Assembly (NCBI GenBank): GCA_934630705.1
Contig: CAKTWP010000029.1
Location: 1 to 23,516, forward strand
Length of the DNA stretch: 23,516 bases
Source of the DNA: an uncultured Clostridia bacterium
GTDB lineage: Bacteria > Bacillota > Clostridia > Christensenellales > Aristaeellaceae
Reading direction: 5' to 3'
The notes beneath the pieces were generated by a model that had not been told where the DNA came from, searched no databases, and worked only from the letters and a program-made list of their open reading frames with translations. Position 1 is the first letter of the stretch. Each line of letters begins with the position of its first letter. Both the position numbers and the translations under genes were made by a program. This document shows, one piece after another, positions 13,958-21,017 of this stretch.

Positions 13958-15562
13958 TCATTCCTCCATCATGCCCCGGCGGATCAGCACCGCCTCGGCC
14001 ACCCGCATGCCATCCACCGCCGCGCTCATAATGCCGCCGGCATAGCCCGCGCCCTCGCCGCAGGGATACACTCCCGCCACGCTGCTTTCATACCGCTGAT
14101 CCCGCACCAGCCGCACCGGGCAGGAGGAGCGGCTTTCCACGCCGGTGAGCACCGCATCAGGCAGCGCAAAGCCGCGCAGCTGGCGATCAAAGATTTCAAT
14201 GGCCTTTTGCAGGCCCTGACAGGCAAACGCCGGCAGCACGCTCCGCAGATCGGCGCAGGTCACTCCCGGGCGATAGCTGGGCGACACATCCCCCAGCCTT
14301 TGAGTCTCCCGGCCGTGGAGCAGATCCTCCACCCGCTGAACCGGCGCCCGGTAATCCCCGCCGCCGGCGCGGAAGGCCCGCTCTTCCCACATCCGCTGGA
14401 GCACATAGCCTGCCAGCGGATGATCATCCCCAAAATCCTCGGTGCGCACATCGATGAGCAGTGCGGCGTTGGCATTCTGTCCATCCCGGGCATAGGGGCT
14501 CATGCCGTTGACGCATACGCCGCCAATCCGGCTGGCCGCGGCCACCACCGTGCCCCCTGGGCACATACAGAAGGTGTACGCCCCCCGGCCGTCTGGCAGT
14601 TTGGCGGAAAGATGATATTCTGCCGCGCCCAGGGCGGGATGGCGGGCAAACGCGCCGTACTGGGCCTTATTAATCAGCGCCTGGGGATGCTCGATCCGCG
14701 CGCCCACGGAAAAGGGCTTTTGGATCATGTTTACGCCGGCGCGATAGAGCATTTGCTGGGTATCCGCGGCGCTGTGGCCAATGGCCACGATCAGCGCGTC
14801 GGTTTCGATTTCGCCTTTTTCTTCTCTGGATTGGTATTCCACTGCCGTCAGGCTTCCCGCCCGGGTTTTCAGGGTGGTGAGCCGGGTGGAAAACCGCACC
14901 TCGCCGCCCAGCGCCAGAATCTCCTCCCGGATGGCGGCCACCACCTTGGGCAGCCGGTCCGTGCCGATGTGGGGCCGGGCCTCATAGCAGATTTCCTCGG
15001 GCGCGCCATGCTCCGCCAGCTCCTTGAGCACAAGCTGGCAGCGCCGGTCCTTAATACCGGTGGTGAGCTTGCCATCGGAAAAAGCCCCGGCCCCGCCCTC
15101 GCCAAACTGAATATTGCTTTCGGGGTTCAGCGGCCCACCGCCGGCAAAAGCGCTGGTGGTTTGCGCCCGCTGATCCACCCGTTCTCCCCGCTCCAGCACG
15201 ATGGGCCGCAGCCCTGCCCGGGCCAGCGTCAGCGCCGCGAACAGCCCGCCGGGACCAAACCCCGCGATCACGGGCCGCATGCCCCTTGGCGGTGCAATGA
15301 GCCGCGGGGGCGCGGAGGGCGTGGGCGCCTGCACGGCGATACCGGGGCGCAGAGAATGCAGCACCGCGCTTTCGCTTTTCAACGCCACATCCACGGCCAC
15401 CACGAAATGCACGTCACCCTTATCCCGGGCGTCCACGCTTTTTTTGCTCACATGCCAGGAAACCACCTGTTCCCGGGGCACGCGCAGCTTTTTCAGCGCC
15501 AGCAGCAGCGGCGCATCCGGCCCCGCGTCCAGGGGCAGCTTCAAATTGGCGATTCGCAGCAT
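13958..15562 (-). CDS. FAD-dependent dehydrogenase (COG2509-type)
   Basis: This 534-residue flavoprotein is of unknown specificity. Residues 1-80 form a small N-terminal domain that recurs in this family. A dinucleotide-binding GFGPGG (101-106) follows, then the LERGERVDQR strand end, the SNIQFGEGGAGAFSDGKL motif and a C-terminal YPCGEGAGYAGGIMSAAVDG FAD-contact motif. ATG 15562 is chosen because AAAGGAGG lies seven bases upstream; an upstream in-frame ATG at 15598 would sit before that site and almost at the transcription start. It is the first gene of the minus-strand operon with dtd, the MBL hydrolase and hemZ. The substrate is not established. Confidence 0.88.
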   Translation of the reverse strand: MLRIANLKLPLDAGPDAPLLLALKKLRVPREQVVSWHVSKKSVDARDKGDVHFVVAVDVALKSESAVLHSLRPGIAVQAPTPSAPPRLIAPPRGMRPVIAGFGPGGLFAALTLARAGLRPIVLERGERVDQRAQTTSAFAGGGPLNPESNIQFGEGGAGAFSDGKLTTGIKDRRCQLVLKELAEHGAPEEICYEARPHIGTDRLPKVVAAIREEILALGGEVRFSTRLTTLKTRAGSLTAVEYQSREEKGEIETDALIVAIGHSAADTQQMLYRAGVNMIQKPFSVGARIEHPQALINKAQYGAFARHPALGAAEYHLSAKLPDGRGAYTFCMCPGGTVVAAASRIGGVCVNGMSPYARDGQNANAALLIDVRTEDFGDDHPLAGYVLQRMWEERAFRAGGGDYRAPVQRVEDLLHGRETQRLGDVSPSYRPGVTCADLRSVLPAFACQGLQKAIEIFDRQLRGFALPDAVLTGVESRSSCPVRLVRDQRYESSVAGVYPCGEGAGYAGGIMSAAVDGMRVAEAVLIRRGMMEE

Positions 15563-15610
15563 GGGGCATCCTCCTTTGGCAGCGCCGGGGTAATCCATAA
15601 ATACCCGGAT

Positions 15611-15639
15611 AGTATATCATGAAGCCGCCGCATCGGCAA
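15611..15639 (-). promoter_or_regulatory. promoter of the FAD dehydrogenase-dtd-MBL-hemZ operon
   Basis: On the minus strand TTGCCG (15639-15634) and TATACT (15616-15611) are separated by 17 bases. The start would be near 15604, about 42 nt before the first ATG. It is back to back with the rimO promoter. Confidence 0.6.
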
Positions 15640-15661
15640 GGGCGAAAGGCGCGTGCGGGCC

Positions 15662-15690
15662 TTGTAAGGCGGGAAAAAGTATGATAAAAT
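15662..15690 (+). promoter_or_regulatory. promoter of rimO
   Basis: TTGTAA (15662-15667), a 17-base spacer and TAAAAT (15685-15690) form a sigma-A-type promoter about 58 bases before the rimO ATG. Its -35 lies 22 bases from the divergent promoter's -35, so the two may compete for polymerase. Confidence 0.65.
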
Positions 15691-15748
15691 AGCTGTCGCG
15701 GCGGGGCCGATTTCGCCTGCCGCGTTGCAAATGAAAGGAGCAATTTCC

Positions 15749-17059
15749 ATGCTGCAGGGCTTAAAGGTTGGGATGATTTCGCTGGGATGCGTGAAAAACC
15801 GGGTGGATTCGGAGCAGATGCTGGGCATGCTCAAAGCGGCTGGGTGCCAGATTACCAGCGCGCCGGAGGAAGCGGAGATTCTCATTGTGAACACCTGCGG
15901 CTTTATCGCTCCGGCCAAGGAAGAATCCATCGATGCGATTTTTGAAATGGCCCAATACAAGAAAACGGGGAAATGCCAGGTGCTGTGCGTGACGGGCTGC
16001 CTGGCCCAGCGCTATGAAAAGGATCTGCTTTCCGAAATTCCGGAGATCGATTGTCTGCTGGGCGTGAGCCAGTATGCCGATCTGGCCGCGTATCTGGAAA
16101 ATGCCCTGGCCGGGCAGCATCCCGTGGCGACGAAGCGCAAGAAAGAATTTCTGGAATGCGGCCGGGTGCTCACCACGCCGGGATATTCCGCCTATATCAA
16201 GACCGGCGACGGCTGCGACAATCGCTGCGCCTATTGCGCCATCCCGCTGATTCGGGGGCCCTATCGCTCCCGGAGCCGGCAGGCCATTCTGGATGAAATG
16301 CGCTTGCTGGCGGGGCAGGGCGTGAAGGAGCATATTCTCATCGCCCAGGACACCACCCGCTATGGCATCGACACCGGGGACTCCCTGGAGCGCCTGATGG
16401 CCGAAGCAGCGGGGATTGAAGGGGTGGAATGGCTTCGGGCACTGTACATGTATCCCGATGAAGTGAATCAATCGCTGCTGGATGCAATGGCTGCCCGGGA
16501 CAACATCTGCAAATATCTGGATCTGCCATTGCAGCATGCCGCGCCGGGGCTGCTTCGGCGGATGAACCGGCGGGGCACGGTGGCCCACACCAAGGAAATG
16601 CTGCGGGCGGCCCGGGAACGGGGCTTCTGCCTGCGCACCACGTTTATCGTGGGCTTCCCGGGGGAGACGGAGGCGGACTTTGAGGAGCTGATGGCCTTCA
16701 CCGAGGAAATGGCCTTTGACCGAATGGGCGCGTTTACCTTCTCGCCCGAGGAGGATACGCCCGCCGCATCCATGCCCGATCAGATTCCCGAGGAGATCAA
16801 GCAGGAGCGGCTGGACCGGCTGATGGCGCTGCAGGCGAAGATCAGTCTGGAGCGGAACCGGCTGCGGGTGGGCCGAGAAGAAAAGGTGCTGATCACCGGC
16901 AGGCAGGGCAAGCGATACACGGCCCGTTCCGCCTGGGAAGCGCCGGACGCGGACGGCGAGATTCTGCTGGAAAGCGCGCTGCCGCTGACGGAAGGACAGT
17001 TTGTCCGCGCCCGGATTACCAGCGCCGGCACCTACGATCTGGCTGCAAAGACGATATAA
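15749..17059 (+). CDS. rimO: ribosomal protein S12 (Asp) methylthiotransferase RimO
   Basis: This 436-residue radical SAM methylthiotransferase adds a methylthio group to a conserved aspartate of ribosomal protein S12. The N-terminal domain holds the auxiliary cluster cysteines C14, C50 and C84. The radical SAM motif is C156-x3-C160-x2-C163 in GCDNRCAYCAIP. A C-terminal TRAM domain starts near residue 370. The RimO-type signatures SLGCVKN and the IKTGDGCDNRCAYCAIP stretch favour RimO over the tRNA enzymes MiaB and MtaB. The start at 15749 follows AAAGGAG with an eight-base spacing; a TTG upstream at 15725 precedes that site and is rejected. Confidence 0.93.
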   Translation: MLQGLKVGMISLGCVKNRVDSEQMLGMLKAAGCQITSAPEEAEILIVNTCGFIAPAKEESIDAIFEMAQYKKTGKCQVLCVTGCLAQRYEKDLLSEIPEIDCLLGVSQYADLAAYLENALAGQHPVATKRKKEFLECGRVLTTPGYSAYIKTGDGCDNRCAYCAIPLIRGPYRSRSRQAILDEMRLLAGQGVKEHILIAQDTTRYGIDTGDSLERLMAEAAGIEGVEWLRALYMYPDEVNQSLLDAMAARDNICKYLDLPLQHAAPGLLRRMNRRGTVAHTKEMLRAARERGFCLRTTFIVGFPGETEADFEELMAFTEEMAFDRMGAFTFSPEEDTPAASMPDQIPEEIKQERLDRLMALQAKISLERNRLRVGREEKVLITGRQGKRYTARSAWEAPDADGEILLESALPLTEGQFVRARITSAGTYDLAAKTI

Positions 17060-17065
17060 AATATT

Positions 17066-17237
17066 GAGGATGCTTTTGCGTCAGAAACGCCCTCCCGCGC
17101 CCTCCCGAAAACCCATTGGTAGGAGTGACGAAAATTGTGCAAATCAGCGATGCCCCTCCGTTTATGATTCGGTAATGCCCATCAGCTTCATGAAATGAGA
17201 AATTTTATCGTCCCTTTCCGCGGGCTCATAGAATGGC
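17066..17237. repeat. partial fold-back intergenic element, copy D
   Basis: The element starts six bases after the rimO stop with a hairpin, GAGGATGCTTTTG..CAGAAACGCCCTC (17066-17094). The left-arm block CCCGAAAACCCATTGG (17104-17119) follows, matching copy A. Further on, GATGCCCCTCCG (17149-17160) corresponds to the inner arm, and GGGCTCATAGAATGG (17222-17236) corresponds to GGGTTTCATAGAATCC of copy A. The right bracket is missing: the sequence runs straight into the -35 (17238) of the SecD-like gene's promoter. It therefore looks like a truncated or diverged copy. Confidence 0.5.
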
Positions 17238-17266
17238 TTGACGGAAAAGGAAGGAAATAGTATAAT
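17238..17266 (+). promoter_or_regulatory. promoter of the SecD-like gene
   Basis: TTGACG (17238-17243), a 17-base spacer and a perfect TATAAT (17261-17266). Transcription would begin near 17273, about 72 nt before the chosen start codon. Confidence 0.72.
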
Positions 17267-17344
17267 AACAAAGTATATCAAGGCGATGAAAACGCGCCCG
17301 GCGCGTTGAAAAAGCGTAACTTAAACGAGAGGATGAATTTGGTT

Positions 17345-18643
17345 ATGGCGAACACGAAAACCCGGAAACCCATGAGCGCCCGCAGCAAGGGCCTGATTTG
17401 GCTGGTGATTCTGCTGGCAGTGACGGTGTTTGTTTCCTTCCTGTCCATCAGCGGCCTGCGGTATGGTGAGGATGGCGTGAATCTGCTTCTGCCCTGGGTG
17501 CCCGTGAGCAGCCAGAACTGGCCCAAGTCTCTGTCCCTGTCCCGCAGCTTGGGCGGCGGCGAATACACGGAATATACCGTCACCGCCCCCGAAGGCAGCG
17601 AAGAATCCGTGAAGGATCTGGCCAATGCTGCCGTGAAGGTCATGCGGGACCGGCTCTCTGCCCGGGGCATGAATGATGTGAAGGTTTCCCTGGTGGGCGA
17701 CAGCACCATCCGGGTGGAGCTGCCCAAGCTGGACGACGCCGCCAGCGTGCTGAGCATGCTCAGCGGCAACGGCAATTTTGAATTCCGGATCGGGGATGAA
17801 GCCTTCATGACCGGCGAGGACATCAAGTCTGCCGGCGTGGGCCTGTCCGATTCTTCTTCCAGCGCCTCCTATGTGCTGGCGCTGCAGACCACCGATGAAG
17901 GCAAGCAAAAGCTGGCCGATGCCACCTCTGCCAACATCAAGGGCACCATGAGCATTTACCGGGACGGCACCCTGCTGATCTCCGCCACCGTGCCCGAAGC
18001 CTTCACCACCGGCCAGATTTCCGTGCCCCTGGGCCTGGATCTGAACGGCACGGCCAATGTGGCTGCGCAAATGAACAAGGGCGCTTTCTCCGCCGTGCTC
18101 ACCAAGGGTGCTGCGGGCGAGCTGGAAAATAACGGGTCCGCACTGCGGGTTGTGCTGATTGTTGCCGCTGTGATGCTGGCTGTGGCGCTGGTGTATCTGG
18201 TGGTGAAGGGCAAGCTCACCGGCGTTGCGGGCATCTGGAGCGTCTGGTGCGCCATCATCATGATGATGTTCCTGTATGCTACGCTGGTGCTGGCCACGGT
18301 GAATGTGGCCATCGTGGTGGCGCTGCTGCTGGGCATTCTGCTGGCGATCTTCACTGCCGTCACCCGCACCGACGCCATCAGCCGGGAAACCGCCAAGGGC
18401 GCTGCGCCCAAGGCCGCTTCCAAGGCGGGCTTCCGGGCAGCCGGCAAGCTGGTTTGGCTGGTGCATGGCGGCGTGCTGGTGCTCTCCCTCATTCTGATGC
18501 TGATCCCCGGCACCAAGATGATCGGCTACACCCTGTCTGCCGCCGTGGTGGCCAGCGCGGCCGCCGCGCCCCTGATGCGCCTGTTCCAGGGTTGTTTCAC
18601 CATGATTTCTTCCAAGCCCGCCCTGTTTGGCAAAACCAAGTAA
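17345..18643 (+). CDS. divergent SecD-like membrane protein lacking the usual catalytic aspartates
   Basis: This 432-residue protein has the SecD layout: one TM at about 15-36, a large outer domain (40-262), then a block of four to five TMs (266-290, 294-318, 319-340, 368-388, 392-412). The outer domain matches SecD P1 elements, for example VMRDRLSARGMNDVKV, IRVELPKLDD, YVLALQTTDEGKQKLADAT and ISVPLGLDLNG. The membrane part keeps the GFRAAGKLV..GYTLS pattern. However, the canonical VDANV segment of TM4, whose Asp is needed for proton-driven pulling in SecDF, aligns with AIFTAV (334-339). The N-terminal LDLxGG motif is also altered (SRSLGGG). No SecF gene follows. The position before recJ is that of secDF in Clostridia. 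ATG 17345 is preferred; ATG 17333 and TTG 17306 are alternatives. A terminator follows. Confidence 0.75.
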   Translation: MANTKTRKPMSARSKGLIWLVILLAVTVFVSFLSISGLRYGEDGVNLLLPWVPVSSQNWPKSLSLSRSLGGGEYTEYTVTAPEGSEESVKDLANAAVKVMRDRLSARGMNDVKVSLVGDSTIRVELPKLDDAASVLSMLSGNGNFEFRIGDEAFMTGEDIKSAGVGLSDSSSSASYVLALQTTDEGKQKLADATSANIKGTMSIYRDGTLLISATVPEAFTTGQISVPLGLDLNGTANVAAQMNKGAFSAVLTKGAAGELENNGSALRVVLIVAAVMLAVALVYLVVKGKLTGVAGIWSVWCAIIMMMFLYATLVLATVNVAIVVALLLGILLAIFTAVTRTDAISRETAKGAAPKAASKAGFRAAGKLVWLVHGGVLVLSLILMLIPGTKMIGYTLSAAVVASAAAAPLMRLFQGCFTMISSKPALFGKTK

Positions 18644-18653
18644 GAACGCAATT

Positions 18654-18687
18654 GAGGGTGCCGGTTTGCCGCCGGCACCCTCTTTTT
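18654..18687 (+). terminator. Rho-independent terminator between the SecD-like gene and recJ
   Basis: GAGGGTGCCGG (18654-18664) pairs perfectly with CCGGCACCCTC (18672-18682), followed by five T. I see no clear promoter between it and recJ, so recJ-relA may depend on read-through or on an unrecognised promoter. Confidence 0.9.
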
Positions 18688-18728
18688 ACACTTTTTGAGG
18701 CATTTTTCGAAGTTGCTGGAGGCCTTTT

Positions 18729-21005
18729 ATGCAGTCCATTGCCTTGCGTCCCGCCCCGTCCGCGCCGGTTTTTCCCGGCCTGCCCGCCTGGCTGTGCCGG
18801 CTGCTGGCTGCTCGGGGCGTTGAAACGCCCGCTCAGGCGGAAGCGTTTCTTCATCCCGGCTGGGAGCAGCTGCTGCCCCCGGAAGCGCTGCCGGGCGTGG
18901 CGGAAGCGGCGGCGCTGATCCGCGCTGCCCGGGATGCGGGGCAGCGGGCGGTGGTCTATGGGGACTACGATGTGGACGGCGTATGCGCCTCGGCTATTCT
19001 GGCGCAGGCGCTGCGGCGAATGGGGATGGACACGACGGTGTATATCCCCGACCGGCACGAGGAGGGCTACGGGCTGAACCGGGCGGCGGTGGAAAAGCTG
19101 GCCGGGGAAGCCGCGCTGCTGATTACCGTGGACTGCGGCATTGCCAGCGTGGATGAAGTGGCGGCGGCGAAGGCGGCGGGGATGCAGGTGATTGTGACGG
19201 ATCACCATCGCCCCGGCCCGGCATTGCCGGCGGCAGATGCGATTGTGTCCCCGCTGTTGGGGGGATATCCCTTCCCCTATCTGTGCGGCGCGGGGGTGGC
19301 ATGGAAGCTGAGCCTGGCGTTGATTGGCCCGGAAGCCCGGGATGCGATGGATTTGGCCGCGCTGGCCACGGTGGCGGATCTGGTTTCCCTGACGGGGGAG
19401 AACCGGGCCATCGTAGCCCTGGGGCTGCCCTGCATTCAGCAAACTCGCCGCCCCGGCCTGCGGGCGCTGATGGCGGAAGCGGGGATGCAGGGAAAGGTGA
19501 CCAGCGAGCAGGTGGCCTTTCAGCTGGCCCCCCGGATCAATGCCTGCGGGCGGCTGGCGTCGGCGCGGATTGGGCTGGAGCTGCTGGAAACGGAAGACCC
19601 TGCCCGGGCCCGGGAGCTGGCGGCGCAGGCCCAGGCGCTGAACCAGAGCCGCAAGGCGCAGGAGCAGCAGGTGATCGACGCGGCGGAAAATCAGGTGCAG
19701 CAAATGGATCTGGTGGCGATCCGGGCCATTGTGGTTTGCGGCGAGGGCTGGAACAGCGGCGTGGTGGGCCTGGCGGCGGGGCGGATCGCCGAAAAATACG
19801 CCTATCCCACGGTGGCGCTTTCCCGGGATGGGGACCTGTGCGTGGGCAGCGCCCGCAGCGCAGGCGACGTGGACATTTATGAAGCGCTGGGGCAGTGTCA
19901 GGATTTGTTTGTGCGCTTTGGCGGCCATAAGCAGGCAGCAGGGCTGACCATGCCGGCAGAAAATGTGGATGCATTTCGGCAGCGGCTGTCCCAGGCCGTC
20001 GGGGCGCAGACCGGCGGCAGGGTGCCATCGGCGCCGGTCTGGTGCGACGGGGAACTGGCGCTGGCGGATGTGACCGAGGAGACGGTGGGCCTGCTCTTCC
20101 TGCTGGAACCCTTCGGCATGGGCAATCCAGCGCCCCGTTTTCTGTGCGACAGTGTGGAAGCGCTGGCGCTGCGGCCGGTGGGGCAGGGGGGCAAGCATCT
20201 GAAATGCACCTTCCGTCAAAACGACGCCATGCGGGACGGCATTTTCTTTGGCGGCGGGGAGCAGGCGCTTGCGCCCGGCGGGGCGTATCGGATGGCGATG
20301 ACCCCGACGCTGAACGAATTTCGGGGCAAGGTGACGGCGCAATGCCAGCTGTACGCCCTGGAGCTGCAGCCCGAAACCCTGCCGCCCGATCCGGAAGCGG
20401 ATGCGCTTGCCTGGCTTGGAGAACGGATGGAGCCGGAAGCGGCGGCGCCCTTGGCGGCGGATGCGCTGGATGCGTTGATGACCGGGCAGCAGGGAACGCT
20501 GCTGGTCTGCCGCTGCCATGAAACGGCGATGCGCATGCGCTCCCGCTATCCCGAAGCGGCGTTTTTTCTGGGCCGTGCGGCGGATCCCCGGGCGTTTCAC
20601 GGCATTTTGCTGCGGGGATGCGCTTCGGGCGCTTGCGCTTCGTACCGGCATGTGGTATTATGCGACGGTGACTTTTTTGACGCGGGCGCATGGCAGCACG
20701 CCTGCCCCGGCGCCACGGTGCACGCGCTGGCGCGCACGGCGGCGGCCAAACGGCTGATGGAGCAGATGGCGCTGGATGTGGCCGCGCTGCGGGATTGCTA
20801 TCGGCTGCTGCGGTCTGCCACGCCCCGGAGCCTGGAAGACTTTGCTTATGATCAGGGGATCACCCCATCTCAGGGCGCATTTGCGCTGACGGTGCTGCGG
20901 CAGATTGCGCTGATTGACTGCACGCTTTCGCCTTTTTCCGTTTCGCTGCTGCCCATGCAAAAGCGCGGGCCGGAGGAAAGCCTGCTGTATCAGGCGGCGC
21001 ATTAA
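18729..21005 (+). CDS. recJ: single-stranded-DNA-specific exonuclease RecJ
   Basis: This is a 758-residue 5'-3' ssDNA exonuclease of the DHH superfamily, used in recombination and repair. Catalytic motifs are in order: VVYGDYDVDG (D79, D81, D83), TVDCG (D135), TDHH (D158-H160), a later NACGRLASAR motif in the DHH core and the DHHA1 GGHKQAAG motif near 400. An OB-type domain follows. A C-terminal extension of about 200 residues is present, comparable to the long Firmicutes RecJ proteins (B. subtilis about 786). The ATG follows GGAGG by six bases. Twelve bases separate it from relA, so they are probably co-transcribed. Confidence 0.95.
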   Translation: MQSIALRPAPSAPVFPGLPAWLCRLLAARGVETPAQAEAFLHPGWEQLLPPEALPGVAEAAALIRAARDAGQRAVVYGDYDVDGVCASAILAQALRRMGMDTTVYIPDRHEEGYGLNRAAVEKLAGEAALLITVDCGIASVDEVAAAKAAGMQVIVTDHHRPGPALPAADAIVSPLLGGYPFPYLCGAGVAWKLSLALIGPEARDAMDLAALATVADLVSLTGENRAIVALGLPCIQQTRRPGLRALMAEAGMQGKVTSEQVAFQLAPRINACGRLASARIGLELLETEDPARARELAAQAQALNQSRKAQEQQVIDAAENQVQQMDLVAIRAIVVCGEGWNSGVVGLAAGRIAEKYAYPTVALSRDGDLCVGSARSAGDVDIYEALGQCQDLFVRFGGHKQAAGLTMPAENVDAFRQRLSQAVGAQTGGRVPSAPVWCDGELALADVTEETVGLLFLLEPFGMGNPAPRFLCDSVEALALRPVGQGGKHLKCTFRQNDAMRDGIFFGGGEQALAPGGAYRMAMTPTLNEFRGKVTAQCQLYALELQPETLPPDPEADALAWLGERMEPEAAAPLAADALDALMTGQQGTLLVCRCHETAMRMRSRYPEAAFFLGRAADPRAFHGILLRGCASGACASYRHVVLCDGDFFDAGAWQHACPGATVHALARTAAAKRLMEQMALDVAALRDCYRLLRSATPRSLEDFAYDQGITPSQGAFALTVLRQIALIDCTLSPFSVSLLPMQKRGPEESLLYQAAH

Positions 21006-21017
21006 AGGAGGATCAGG

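Noticed and set aside
18597..20651. Minus-strand open frame of 684 codons opposite recJ.
   Set aside because: Arg/Pro/His-rich shadow of recJ with no recognisable domain; the plus strand has all RecJ motifs.
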